The notes: generated from the letters alone by a model not told the origin. Counted from the first letter of the stretch, positions 54,808 through 63,826 are shown. The stretch is 64,000 nucleotides of DNA from Burkholderia sp. 4M9327F10 (GCF_005503145.1 NZ_SCNV01000007.1:175781-239780); one strand, 5' to 3'. A program made the numbers and translations.

Positions 54808-55713
54808 ATGCCTAAAGACCTCAGATTGAAAATTCAGCGCGCCGTTAGCGGCGGGCCGGACATGCGTAAGCCCCAGTATCCAGGAGGATACGAGCCTCCT
54901 GCTGCTGGCCTCGCGCGTGCACGCCTCGTTGGATATTTCGAGCTTGGTACGCATGAGGAGGAATTCGAGAACAGGAAGCGCGACCGTGAAAAGGTTGATC
55001 TGGTCTTTGAACTGAGCGGACCGAATCACGCACCGAGGCAACTTGAGAACGGTACGCTCGTTCCGATCCGTATCGCGGTCCAAGAGACGTTAAGCCTCGA
55101 CGAACGCTCTAATTTCTTCAGGCTGTTCGGCGCGTTGAACTACGCAGGCAAAGCTACGCATATGGCGGAGCTTCTGGGCGACCCGTTTATCGTTGAGGTG
55201 TTCCACCGTCCCAGCGTGGACGGCACCAAGATATATGCGACGCTCAAAGGGCCTGCCGGATACATGGTTACGGGACCTGATATCCACGACGCACGCACCG
55301 GACGGGATATCCATGTAGAAGTGGCACAGCCGATTACGGATTTGAGGATGTTTGTGTGGGCGAGTGCTGACAAAGAAGACTGGTACAGCATCCACATTCC
55401 GGGTGAGTACGAGGAGAAGAAAGACGCAGAAGGTAAGGTTATCTCTCCGGCGCGCTCCAAGAACGTGATTCAAGAATGCATCATGTCCGCCAAGAACTGG
55501 CCGGATCATCCGCTAGCGGCGGTCGTTCAACTTGGAGGTGACCCGGACGCACCCAGCCCGGAGGAGTTGGAGAGGCAGCGGGAGGAGGAGCTTAAAGAGT
55601 GGCAGGAGGAAAATTGGCGGAGACTCAAGGCGGCTGTTGACAATGCGGTGGGGAAGCGTCCTAAGGAGCCGCCGAAGAGACGTGCGCGCGTGCCGAAGCG
55701 GCCTGAAAACTGA
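54808..55713 (+). CDS. Phage-type protein of unknown function, 301 aa
   Basis: Not assigned with certainty. N terminus MPKDLRLKIQRAVSGGPDMRKPQYPGG, then a beta-rich domain (ARLVGYFELGTHEEEFENRKRDREKVDLVFELSG, PIRIAVQETLSLDERSNFFRLFGALN). The C terminus is charged and coiled (SPEELERQREEELKEWQEENWRRLKAAVD), with a basic Lys/Arg/Pro tail. The overall build, with a beta domain and charged tail, is like phage replication or ssDNA-handling proteins, but that is a guess. It is 17 bp after copy 3 and probably co-transcribed with it. Confidence 0.65.
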   Translation: MPKDLRLKIQRAVSGGPDMRKPQYPGGYEPPAAGLARARLVGYFELGTHEEEFENRKRDREKVDLVFELSGPNHAPRQLENGTLVPIRIAVQETLSLDERSNFFRLFGALNYAGKATHMAELLGDPFIVEVFHRPSVDGTKIYATLKGPAGYMVTGPDIHDARTGRDIHVEVAQPITDLRMFVWASADKEDWYSIHIPGEYEEKKDAEGKVISPARSKNVIQECIMSAKNWPDHPLAAVVQLGGDPDAPSPEELERQREEELKEWQEENWRRLKAAVDNAVGKRPKEPPKRRARVPKRPEN

Positions 55714-55774
55714 TACACTCGCCTGCTCCACCGGTAGCAATGTTTCAACGTAAGTATTTGATTTTTAAAGCCAA

Positions 55775-55789
55775 ATGATAATCGTTCTG
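55775..55789 (+). repeat. attR: 15-bp direct repeat, right end of the element and start of yaaA
   Basis: ATGATAATCGTTCTG, identical to 51086-51100. The element restores the yaaA reading frame exactly but supplies new upstream sequence. Confidence 0.8.
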
Positions 55790-56557
55790 TCGCCGGCGAA
55801 ATCGCTCGACTACGAAACCCCTCCGCACGTCAAAAAGCATACGATCCCCGATTTTGTCGATGACGCCGCCGAATTGATCGGCGGGTTGCGCCGCCTGTCG
55901 CCGCAACAGATCGGCACGTTGATGGGCATTTCCGATCCGCTCGCTCAGCTCAACTTCCAGCGTTATGCCGAGTGGTCGCCCAGCTTCGACACCAGTAACG
56001 CGAAGCAGGCAGTGCTCGCATTCAACGGCGATGTGTACGAGGGATTCGACGCGAAGACCCTGTCTTCAGCCGATCTCGACTTTGCGCAAAAACACGTGCG
56101 CGTGCTGTCGGGCCTGTACGGGCTGCTGCGCCCGCTCGATCTGCTGCAGCCGTACCGGCTCGAGATGGGGACGCGTTTTGCCAATGCGCGGGGCAAGGAT
56201 CTGTATGCGTTCTGGGGCGAGCGCATCACGCAGGCGTTGAATGCGCAACTAAAGAAGAACGCGAGCGCGCAGCGTGTGCTGGTTAACTGCGCATCGGGCG
56301 AGTACTTCAAGTCGGTCAAGCCGAAATTGCTCGACGCGCCGGTGATCACGCCGGTGTTCGAAGACTGGAAGGGCGGGCGCTACAAGATCATCAGCTTCCA
56401 TGCGAAGCGCGCTCGTGGGCTGATGGCGCGCTATGCAGTCGAGAACCGCCTTGAGGCGCCGGAGCAGTTGAGGGGCTTCGATAGCGAGGGATATGCGTTC
56501 GACGCCGAGGCGTCGAACGATTCGACTTACGTATTCCGCCGCCGGATTGCCGAGTGA
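55775..56557 (+). CDS. yaaA: Peroxide stress protein YaaA
   Basis: 260 aa, full length. Family features are [58 protein letters not shown] and [13 protein letters not shown]. In E. coli YaaA limits free iron and protects DNA during H2O2 stress. The element ends inside its first codons, so the coding sequence is intact but the promoter and ribosome binding region now come from the element (TTGATTTTTAAAGCCAA precedes the ATG, with no clear Shine-Dalgarno). Confidence 0.95.
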   Translation: MIIVLSPAKSLDYETPPHVKKHTIPDFVDDAAELIGGLRRLSPQQIGTLMGISDPLAQLNFQRYAEWSPSFDTSNAKQAVLAFNGDVYEGFDAKTLSSADLDFAQKHVRVLSGLYGLLRPLDLLQPYRLEMGTRFANARGKDLYAFWGERITQALNAQLKKNASAQRVLVNCASGEYFKSVKPKLLDAPVITPVFEDWKGGRYKIISFHAKRARGLMARYAVENRLEAPEQLRGFDSEGYAFDAEASNDSTYVFRRRIAE

Positions 56558-56661
56558 ACACAGGATCAGCGCCAGGCGAAGCGCCGGATGAGCGCTGACC
56601 AGGCAGGCAAGCGAAGCGTACCGTACCGGCCGCAATGGCCACCCAAGCCGGGAACAACACC

Positions 56662-57816
56662 ATGACACTATCTATTACGAGCAACTTCGATGCAGGCGCG
56701 ATCGAAGTCCTGTCCTGCGAGCAGGCCGACAATATCCGCTTGCGCGTGCGGCGCGACAGCCACGCCGACTTTGCGCAGTGGTTCTACTTCCGCCTGTCCG
56801 GCGCGCAGGGCGAGCGCTGCGTGATGACCTTCGAGAACGCTGCCGACTGCGCGTTCGCAGAAGGCTGGCGCGACTATCAGGCGGCCGCGAGCTACGACCG
56901 CGTGAACTGGTTCCGCGTGCCCACCTCGTACGACGGCCGCGTGTTGACGATCGACCACACGCCCGAGTTCGACCGTATCTACTACGCGTACTTCGAGCCA
57001 TACAGCGAAGAGCGTCACTCGGAGTTTCTGGGCGCCGTGCAGCAAATGCCGCAGGCGTCGCTCACCGAGCTCGGCCTCACCGTCGAAGGCCGGCCGATGT
57101 CCTTGCTCACGCTCGGCACGCCGCAAAGCGGCGCCACACCGAAAAAGAAGATCTGGATCATCGCGCGCCAGCATCCTGGCGAGACGATGGCCGAATGGTT
57201 TGTCGAAGGCATGGTGAAGCGCCTGGCCGGTTGGGGCGACTGGGCGGGCGACCCGGTCGCGCGCAAGCTCTACGACCACGCGGTGTTCTACATCGTGCCG
57301 AACATGAATCCCGATGGCAGCGTGCATGGCAATCTGCGGACCAACGCGGCCGGCGCGAATCTGAATCGCGAATGGATGGAGCCCGATGCGGCGCGCAGCC
57401 CCGAAGTGCTGCTGGTGCGCGACGCCATCCATGCAACCGGCTGCGATCTGTTCTTCGACATTCACGGCGACGAGGCGTTGCCCTATGTCTTCGTGGCGGG
57501 CTCGGAAATGCTGCCTGGCTTTACCGCTCGCCAAGGCGAGGAGCAGAAGGCGTTTATCGAGGCATTCAAGCACGCGAGTCCGGATTTCCAGGACAAGTAC
57601 GGCTACGCGGCAAGCAAGTATCGCGAAGATGCGCTGAAGCTTGCGTCGAAGTACATCGGCAATGAATTCGGCTGCCTGTCCCTGACGCTGGAAATGCCGT
57701 TCAAGGACAACGCAAATCTGCCGGATGAGCGGGTAGGCTGGAATGGCGAGCGCAGTGCATCGCTGGGCGCCGCGATGCTGCAGGCGATCCTGCGGCACGT
57801 GGAAACGTTCGTCTGA
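56662..57816 (+). CDS. M14 family zinc carboxypeptidase (cytosolic, Nna1-like)
   Basis: 384 aa from MTLSITSNFDAG; an in-frame ATG at 56635 is possible. An N-terminal beta domain (FAQWFYFRLSGAQGERCVMTF) precedes the peptidase domain, whose zinc motif is ARQHPGETMAEWF (His, Glu). NREW and DIHGDEALPYVF (third zinc His) follow, with the catalytic Glu near SLTLEMPFKDN. There is no signal peptide. Its substrate is unknown. Confidence 0.9.
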   Translation: MTLSITSNFDAGAIEVLSCEQADNIRLRVRRDSHADFAQWFYFRLSGAQGERCVMTFENAADCAFAEGWRDYQAAASYDRVNWFRVPTSYDGRVLTIDHTPEFDRIYYAYFEPYSEERHSEFLGAVQQMPQASLTELGLTVEGRPMSLLTLGTPQSGATPKKKIWIIARQHPGETMAEWFVEGMVKRLAGWGDWAGDPVARKLYDHAVFYIVPNMNPDGSVHGNLRTNAAGANLNREWMEPDAARSPEVLLVRDAIHATGCDLFFDIHGDEALPYVFVAGSEMLPGFTARQGEEQKAFIEAFKHASPDFQDKYGYAASKYREDALKLASKYIGNEFGCLSLTLEMPFKDNANLPDERVGWNGERSASLGAAMLQAILRHVETFV

Positions 57817-57892
57817 CGCGGTGAGCGAGGCGGCGGCGTTGGGCCGCTTGCTCTCACGGATAATATGCAGTGGCGGCTTCGCAGCGCGACAA

Positions 57893-57936
57893 AAAGCGAG
57901 GCATGGGCGGTGAGCCCATGCCTCGCTTTGCTTTTG
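57893..57936. terminator. Strong bidirectional terminator
   Basis: A perfect 16-bp stem (57893-57908 with 57914-57929, AAAGCGAGGCATGGGC and complement), with GCTTTT beyond it on the plus side and AAAAAG before it. It lies between the convergent M14 and Lys/Ser-tail genes. Confidence 0.88.
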
Positions 57937-57992
57937 TATGAGCGTTGGTGCCGGGCACTGGAACGGTGTGCCCGCGCACGTGCGCTATGGCG

Positions 57993-58625
57993 TCACTGCG
58001 TCTTCTTCGTTGTCGTTTTCTTGCTGCTCGATTTGCTGGACGACGACTTGCTCGACGTAGCTTTCTTCGAACTCTTGCCGGACGATTTCTTGATAGACGA
58101 TTTGTTGCCGGTGGAGTGCTTGCCCTTTACGCCTTTGTGTTTGCCGGAAGACGGCTCGGCGCGCGGTTTGGCCGGCGGTACCGGATCGTTCCAGCTAAAC
58201 GCGAGCATCTGGCTACCCACATAGCCGCAGCGGAATTTCAGGTCGGCGGGGTCGCCGTTGCCGTCCTGGCGCACGCCGAGCCCTTCCACGGTGACAATGC
58301 TGTCGACCTTGACGCGCTGCTTGCCTTCGTCGAACGAGTCGTTCCACGGCGTGACCGAAGAGTGCGCGCTATCGAAAGAGCTGGGCGGGAATTCGACGTG
58401 GTCGAAAACGGTTGAGGTGCTGGCGACAAAATTGCCATGCGCTGCGCAGTCCGCCACGAGCGGGTCGGCGTGCATGTCATTGACGAATTTATCGACGAGT
58501 TCGTTGTGCTGTTCGAGCTGATCGGCGAATGCGGGAGCGATGCACATGAGCGAAACACTCGCTGCACATGCCGCTAACCGGCCGGCCACCCGCAGCAATC
58601 GGCGCGGTACGTTGGTGCGATCCAT
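57993..58625 (-). CDS. Exported protein with Lys/Ser-rich C-terminal tail (possibly BspC-like)
   Basis: 210 aa. The signal peptide (LLRVAGRLAACAASVSLMCIAPAFA, cleaved after AFA at about 34) is followed by a ~115-aa domain (DQLEQHNELVDKFVNDMHADP...FRCGYVGSQMLAFSWNDP). The last ~55 residues are a basic low-complexity tail (KKSSGKSSKKATSSKSSSSK) resembling histone H1. The folded part looks like a Burkholderia BspC-type domain, from memory only. Function is unknown. Confidence 0.8.
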   Translation of the reverse strand: MDRTNVPRRLLRVAGRLAACAASVSLMCIAPAFADQLEQHNELVDKFVNDMHADPLVADCAAHGNFVASTSTVFDHVEFPPSSFDSAHSSVTPWNDSFDEGKQRVKVDSIVTVEGLGVRQDGNGDPADLKFRCGYVGSQMLAFSWNDPVPPAKPRAEPSSGKHKGVKGKHSTGNKSSIKKSSGKSSKKATSSKSSSSKSSSKKTTTKKTQ

Positions 58626-58916
58626 CTAGTTCGGTAGGCGCTATTGAGACATCAGGCACGTAAGATGCCTGACGGCTGGAAGGAGTTCAATCCTGACACA
58701 AATATTTTGCGTTGTCGTGGTACGCAGTCTCGAATTGCGTGGGATTGCGCGGGCGCAGTGCGGACCGATTGCCGCAAGGTGTTGCTGGATGGCGCGGTTT
58801 GCCTTCTGTTGAGCCTGGTCGTTTTGCCGCACATCAAGCTGGGTGAAATGGCTACCCTCGCGCTGCGAGGCGGCGAACCTGGCGAGTGCGCAGGGCTACT
58901 GGCGCGTCGGACTACT
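58626..58916. other. Intergenic region upstream of the Lys/Ser-tail gene
   Basis: 291 bp. It contains an inverted repeat, TCAGGCA/TGCCTGA (58652-58658 with 58666-58672), about 30 bp from the minus-strand start and so a possible operator. A 97-codon plus-strand frame (58644-58937) has no family features and is not called. Confidence 0.4.
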
Positions 58917-59585
58917 TCAGATGCGCGGGCCGCCTAACCGGTAACGACGCACGTCATAGGTGGTGACCCATGCCGGCCGATAGACGGCGATCAGCGCCGT
59001 GGACATGCCCGTGAACCATGCTTCGCCCGTCGCCAGCAGAAACACACTGAACGCATAGCCGACGGGCACGACGGTCATCGAGCCGCCGGAGATAGCGACA
59101 TGGGTGCCTACCGCAACCCCGGCTGTGAGCGCGACTGCGATGGCCGGAGACACGAAGCCCTGGCCGAAGATGAACATGAACAGGTTGCGCGGCAGCCACG
59201 CTATGCAGGCCCGCTGCAGCAGCGCGGAAATCCCAACCGGCAATGCACCGTAGATGATGAAGGTGAGCGCGATACCCTGCCATGGGGCGTCGAACACGAC
59301 CGCCGCAAGCCCGGTGACCGCAGCCATGGCGACAAGTGCGAGCGCCCAGTCGAACAGCGTGACGACGAGCGTTGCGCCGAGCAGGTGCATCACCGTGCCG
59401 TCGTCGAGCCATGCGTTGCTGGCCCAGAGCACCGAGACGGCGACGATGATCGCGAGCCACACGTGTTGAAGCGTCGCGTCTTGCAGTCGTTTGAAAGGGT
59501 TTTTCCATAGCGCGAGCAGCAGCGCGGTGGCGACCCAGCCACCGACAGCGACCCATAGCGGAAGCGGTGTGTAGAGGAAACCCAT
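58917..59585 (-). CDS. CbiM-like energy-coupling factor membrane protein
   Basis: 222 aa from MGFLYTPLPLWVAVGGW; the frame is open 33 codons earlier. About six to seven TM helices are visible. Conserved segments (ASNAWLDDGTVMHLLGATLVVTLFDW, FDAPWQGIALTFIIYGALPVGIS, RNLFMFIFGQGFVSPAI) match the CbiM/NikM-like permease family that carries Co or Ni ions with an ATPase partner. No partner genes are adjacent, so the substrate and even transport are uncertain. Confidence 0.75.
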   Translation of the reverse strand: MGFLYTPLPLWVAVGGWVATALLLALWKNPFKRLQDATLQHVWLAIIVAVSVLWASNAWLDDGTVMHLLGATLVVTLFDWALALVAMAAVTGLAAVVFDAPWQGIALTFIIYGALPVGISALLQRACIAWLPRNLFMFIFGQGFVSPAIAVALTAGVAVGTHVAISGGSMTVVPVGYAFSVFLLATGEAWFTGMSTALIAVYRPAWVTTYDVRRYRLGGPRI

Positions 59586-59729
59586 ACATCTCATATTACT
59601 CGTTGGACGGAAAAAGGTGTGAGCGGATTCCGTGCCAGCGGTGACCGAGGTGTGGATTTCCTGTCGGCGGTCAAATACCCGCATTGGGCCGCCGATCGGC
59701 CGGCGGCAAGCCGGCGACCTGCGGCCCGC

Positions 59730-60647
59730 TCATTCCGGTTGGGTTGGTTCGGTCTGCTCGGTCTGCTCGAATGGTTCGGTCGGTTCGGTTGGCTTGGTTG
59801 GTTCGTCCGGACCCGGTTCGCCAAATGGAGCCGTGGATTCGGCTGCCATCAACTGGTCTTGCCTCGCGTCGTTCGCCGGCAACGGGTACGTGAACGGCGG
59901 CTGGTTGCGGCGGCGCAGCGGGACAGCGCCCTGCTGACCCATGACCGGCCGCGGCGGGCTGTTGTGATCGGTGCGCAGCACTTCGAGCTGGGCCGACAGC
60001 CAGCCGTTATAAAGCGCTACGGCCGCGGCGCGATTGGGAGCACCGAGTTGCTGGAAGATACTGGCGAGGTGGATCTTGACGGTGCCTTCGCTGATGCCGA
60101 GGGTTCGGGCAATCATCTTGTTCGTGCTGCCCATATGCACGCAACGCATGATTTGCTCCTGACGGGGCGACAGGCCGTTCGCGAGCTTGGCTCGCCTGGG
60201 TGGCGGTTTGGCCGCGGCCTCCGGTTGGCGCGGCACAGCCTCGAGTTGCGGAGGCGGTGGGAGCGCCAGTGCGCCCGCCGGGACGTAGTGCCCGCCAAGC
60301 AGTACGATTTCGAGTGCGCGCACAATCAGGCGCGGGTCCGTGTCCCGCGGGACTACGCCGAGCACCCCTTTGTCGAGCAGATCGCACACGCATTCTGGCG
60401 AGGTGTCGCCCGTGAGCACGGCAACCCGCAGGCCGGAGTACTCGGCGAGCAACCGGCGGATGACAGTGGAGCACATCCAGTCCTGCCAGTCGATCACCAG
60501 CAGATCCGGCGTTTGCCTGCGCAGGGCGCGATCAACCTGGCGCCAGTCTTGTGCTTCATTGAAACGTGCGTGGCGGTCGATTTGCCGCAACAGTGCCTTG
60601 AGTCCGTCGCGTCGTTCCGCGTCCGAGTTAAGAACCGAGAATCGCAT
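59730..60647 (-). CDS. Response regulator-like LuxR/FixJ family transcription factor
   Basis: 305 aa. The N-terminal receiver-like domain has the phospho-acceptor Asp in DLLVIDWQDW and VAVLTGD, but the usual Lys of the KDT loop is Arg (GVVPRDTDP). A Pro/Ala-rich linker leads to a LuxR HTH (LSPRQEQIMRCVHMGSTNKMIARTLGISEGTVKIHLASIFQQLGA, about 158-202). The C terminus ends in a Pro-Thr-Glu repeat tail (PDEPTKPTEPTEPFEQTEQ). No histidine kinase gene is nearby. Confidence 0.88.
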   Translation of the reverse strand: MRFSVLNSDAERRDGLKALLRQIDRHARFNEAQDWRQVDRALRRQTPDLLVIDWQDWMCSTVIRRLLAEYSGLRVAVLTGDTSPECVCDLLDKGVLGVVPRDTDPRLIVRALEIVLLGGHYVPAGALALPPPPQLEAVPRQPEAAAKPPPRRAKLANGLSPRQEQIMRCVHMGSTNKMIARTLGISEGTVKIHLASIFQQLGAPNRAAAVALYNGWLSAQLEVLRTDHNSPPRPVMGQQGAVPLRRRNQPPFTYPLPANDARQDQLMAAESTAPFGEPGPDEPTKPTEPTEPFEQTEQTEPTQPE

Positions 60648-60821
60648 GCCATGTCTCCAGATGAATCAGTGGTGATGGCGCGATGCCAGCGAGCGGCAGA
60701 TGAAGCCGGTTTGATTACGATGCGCCACCAGCGTCATCATGACAAATTCCTTGCGTCTTGGCGGCCTGGCCAGATGGCATAAGACAAGTGACATGTCTGG
60801 TTTTTCTCTTCGGAAATGCAA

Positions 60822-60855
60822 ACGGCCCAATCAGCATAAGCCGATTGGGCCGTTC
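60822..60855 (-). terminator. Terminator after the DUF2863 gene
   Basis: AACGGCCCAATC/GATTGGGCCGTT, a 12-bp perfect stem with a 10-nt loop, 75 bp past the minus-strand stop, followed on the minus strand by TTTGCATTT. Confidence 0.75.
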
Positions 60856-60929
60856 AGGTCTGGTGGGCGGTCTCGCCGCGTGGCCCTGCGGGGTAGCAGG
60901 GCTGGGGCCGGCACACGCCGCAGGGGGCC

Positions 60930-62144
60930 TCAGTGGAAATGCGGCTGCGCGGGTTCGGCGTCTTCGGGCATTTCCGCATGGACGATTTCGCCAAGCGGGT
61001 CGGCGTACAGAGGTACGCCGCAGTCATCGCAATATTCAGGCTCGAAGCGGCCGGCATGACGTCGGATATCGGTCACGCCGGTTTCCTTCAGCAGTGCGAC
61101 GATTTCTTCGAGCGGGCCGTTGATCGCGTCGGTTTCTTGCGGCTCTTCGTCAATGCCCGATTCGCCGCTTTCCCGGCCATACAGGGGCCAGACGACGCCA
61201 TAGATCACATCGTTGCTGCCGCGGCGCGTGAAGCCGACGCGATATTCGTCAATCCGGCGCTCGCCAAAGCCCGCGACGACCGCACGCAGGTCGCCCGGCG
61301 CCACGCTGATGGTGTCGAACAGGTAGCGCACGGCGGTGCGCACGGTATGCGGGCGCACGCGTTCGTCGGCGTCCCGGCAAGCCGAATAGTAGGCGTCCGG
61401 CAGCAGGCACTCGAATTCGCAGCCCGGCAAGGCCAGGGACAGGTTGGCGCCGCCCTGGTTGGCCCACTGCTCGAGGCATTGGCTGCGCTCGATGCGGTTA
61501 CCGTGCTCCTCTTCCTGCCAGCGGAACACCGGTGCACCGACGGGAGCCGCGACTACCGCCAGCAGGAAACGCGGGTCGGCCAGAATCGGCGAGGTCTCGG
61601 GCAGTTCGCCGAAGTTGATTTTTGCTGTGCCGCTGCCGAGCGCTGCCTGTGCCAACTGCTGTGCGATGCGCCAGGTTTCGACGTGATGGCGCGGCAACTG
61701 GTCAATGCTGTACAGGAACGGCGCCATCCCCACGCGGGTGCCGGCGGCGAGAACGTGTGCCTGCAGGTGAGCGCGCAAGGCGTCCGCGGCGTCGCCTTTC
61801 AGCGGCCCGGAGGGGATCGCGTAGCGTGTCCAGGCGAGTACGGGGGCGGCGATCAGCAATGCCTCATGCGGCACGCCGTCGTGCTCGACAATGAACGATT
61901 CGCTATGCGTTTCCGCCATGTCGGCGAGCGCACCGTAGGCATCCGGATGATTCTGCTGAAGATGGTCCAGTGCCGCATCTAGCGTTGTCTGATTGGCATT
62001 GCGGACGATCTTGGCCAGCAGCGCATCGAGTTTCGCTTCCCAGAAGCGGTCTTCAGTGCGGCTGCCCGACGCGAATAGCGCGAGCGAGAGACCGACAAGC
62101 TTGTCGGCATCGGGAGGGAGACGTTTGGCGATTCGCGAGCGCAT
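60930..62144 (-). CDS. DUF2863 family protein
   Basis: 404 aa from MRSRIAKRLPPDADKL; the upstream-open frame to 62255 lacks similarity. It has a Trp/Asp-rich soluble sequence (DRFWEAKLDALLAKIVRN; VAAPVGAPVFRWQEEE) and a C-terminal CDDCGVPLYADPLGEIVHAEMPE zinc-ribbon-like end. This is a Burkholderiales-restricted family of unknown function. Divergent from the PerM-type gene. Confidence 0.85.
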   Translation of the reverse strand: MRSRIAKRLPPDADKLVGLSLALFASGSRTEDRFWEAKLDALLAKIVRNANQTTLDAALDHLQQNHPDAYGALADMAETHSESFIVEHDGVPHEALLIAAPVLAWTRYAIPSGPLKGDAADALRAHLQAHVLAAGTRVGMAPFLYSIDQLPRHHVETWRIAQQLAQAALGSGTAKINFGELPETSPILADPRFLLAVVAAPVGAPVFRWQEEEHGNRIERSQCLEQWANQGGANLSLALPGCEFECLLPDAYYSACRDADERVRPHTVRTAVRYLFDTISVAPGDLRAVVAGFGERRIDEYRVGFTRRGSNDVIYGVVWPLYGRESGESGIDEEPQETDAINGPLEEIVALLKETGVTDIRRHAGRFEPEYCDDCGVPLYADPLGEIVHAEMPEDAEPAQPHFH

Positions 62145-62433
62145 AAATCCAGAAGTGGGGTGCACAGAACCGTATATTCTAGTCTTTTCTGCGCCACCCC
62201 ATGAATTGCGCGTGATGCTGGATGGCTCGGGCTGTCCGCGGCGTAACGCCGGCATGGCCGAGGGGGGCTTGGCGGCGCGCTATATGCCGATTGGCGGGTT
62301 GACGCGGACCACCTGGTTGACCCAAGGTAGGGGGTGCTGCGCAACTGACTTCCATGCGGGCGGCTTCCGGCGCTGCGCCAATGAGCGTGAGTGCTGACGC
62401 TGTCGTGGTCTGAAACAATCGAGAGGATTAATA

Positions 62434-63549
62434 GTGAAATCGGACCAACTGATCGAGCGGCTTGCCGCTGTGTTTGCATTGATCGTGCTGGTGGGCGGCT
62501 CGTTACTGGTGTTGGCGCCATTTACGACGGCATTGCTGTGGGGCGCCATTCTCAGCTATAGCTCGTGGGGGCTGTACCGCAAGCTGACCGCGATGGTCGG
62601 CGGCAGGCGCAAGCTGGCGGCACTGCTGATTGTCTTCATTATCCTGATTGTTGTTCTTGGACCGTTCGTCTATGCGGGATTCGCATTCGGGGCGCATGTG
62701 CATGAGATCGTCGCGCTGGTGCAAAGACTGTTTGAAGATGGGTTGCCGGATCTGCCGGACTGGGTTGGGCGGATTCCGCTGGCGGGTCCGAATATCGAAG
62801 CCTTCTGGGCACACCTGACAAGCGGCAACTCGGAGCTGATCGCCCAGTTGCGAACCCTGGCGGCGCCGGCCGGCAAGTGGATCCTCGCTGCTGCTATTGC
62901 GGTGACGCATGGCTTGGGGTTGCTCGCACTCAGTATCGTGCTGGCGTTCTTCTTCTATACCGGGGGCGAGGGCGCGGCGGCGTGGTTGAATGCGGGGATG
63001 CGCCGCATCGCCGGCGAACGCGCCGATTATCTGTTGGCGCTGGCGGGCAATACGGTGCGCGGCGTGGTGTACGGCATTCTTGGTACGGCGTTGGTGCAGG
63101 GGGTGCTGGCCGGCTTCGGTTGCTGGATTGCCGGCGTGCCGGCGCCTGCGCTGCTTGGATTAGCCACCTTTTTCCTTTCCGTCGTGCCGGGCGGTCCGGT
63201 GATTGTCTGGTTGCCCGCCGCAATCTGGCTTTACCACGGTGGCGCAACCGGCTGGGCGATCTTCCTGGTCGTCTGGGGCGTGGTTGCGGTGGGTATGTCG
63301 GATAACGTGATCAAGCCGATCCTGATCGGCAAGAGCAGCGACATGCCGTTGATTCTGGTGATGCTGGGCATACTCGGTGGAGCCTTCGCGTTCGGCTTCC
63401 TTGGCGTATTTATTGGGCCTACGCTGCTGGCCGTTGCCTACACGGTTTTGCATGATTGGACGATCGGTTCGTCGGCAGCTCAAACCTTGAAGCCAGAGAT
63501 CGAAGCAGCGTCCGTCGACGACACACGGCCGGTTCAAAAGGCACCTTGA
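62434..63549 (+). CDS. AI-2E/PerM family membrane protein
   Basis: 371 aa with about eight TM helices. Family signature regions are VLVGGSLLVLAPFTTALLWGAILSYSSWGLYR, the soluble loop before LRTLAAPAGKWILAAA, and the C-terminal SDNVIKPILIGKSSDMPLILVMLGILGGAFAFGFLGVFIGP. Members export AI-2 or act in Na+/H+ exchange; the substrate is not predictable here. It ends with a short charged tail. Confidence 0.9.
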   Translation: MKSDQLIERLAAVFALIVLVGGSLLVLAPFTTALLWGAILSYSSWGLYRKLTAMVGGRRKLAALLIVFIILIVVLGPFVYAGFAFGAHVHEIVALVQRLFEDGLPDLPDWVGRIPLAGPNIEAFWAHLTSGNSELIAQLRTLAAPAGKWILAAAIAVTHGLGLLALSIVLAFFFYTGGEGAAAWLNAGMRRIAGERADYLLALAGNTVRGVVYGILGTALVQGVLAGFGCWIAGVPAPALLGLATFFLSVVPGGPVIVWLPAAIWLYHGGATGWAIFLVVWGVVAVGMSDNVIKPILIGKSSDMPLILVMLGILGGAFAFGFLGVFIGPTLLAVAYTVLHDWTIGSSAAQTLKPEIEAASVDDTRPVQKAP

Positions 63550-63700
63550 AATAAATTCCCGGTAGGGCTTGCAAGGCGATGAGCGGCTCGCTAGAATCTC
63601 GTTCTTTCGCGCTTCGTCAGAGACGGGCGCGGGAACGGGAGAGCCAGCAGTGGCAAGGCTTTCGGCGGGGCGGGCAGGTTGAGGTGGTGATAAAAACCTG

Positions 63701-63729
63701 TTGACGATCCAGCGAAAGTTCTTCATAAT
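63701..63729 (+). promoter_or_regulatory. rrn promoter
   Basis: TTGACG (63701-63706), a 17-bp spacer and CATAAT (63724-63729). The A-rich GATAAAAACC directly upstream may be an UP element. Confidence 0.75.
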
Positions 63730-63812
63730 CTCGTTTCTCTGCTGCTGATGCAGCGACGCAGAACGAAGCGGTGCCGGGTGGTTGAAGTGTGCGCGGTTTT
63801 GTGAGTGCGGAT

Positions 63813-63826
63813 GCGATCTTTAAAAA
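63813..63826 (+). promoter_or_regulatory. rrn boxA-like antitermination site
   Basis: GCGATCTTTAAAAA resembles the boxA core (TGCTCTTTAACA) recognised by NusB-NusE in rRNA leaders. Confidence 0.5.

Larger units (their letters stand above)
51086..55789. mobile_element. 4.7-kb degenerate integrative element inserted in the 5' end of yaaA
   Basis: Bounded by exact 15-bp direct repeats whose right copy is the yaaA start. It contains integrase-related genes, PrtN-like regulators and a phage-type protein, and looks visibly lower in GC than its flanks. Both recombinase-derived ORFs are incomplete, so the element is probably immobile alone. A similar TTGATTT-T/A-TAA motif lies near both ends (51124 and 55758), possible recombinase arm sites. 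Confidence 0.75.

Noticed and set aside
58644..58937. 97-codon plus-strand frame
   Set aside because: Overlaps the end of the CbiM-like gene, no start signal, no recognisable domain.
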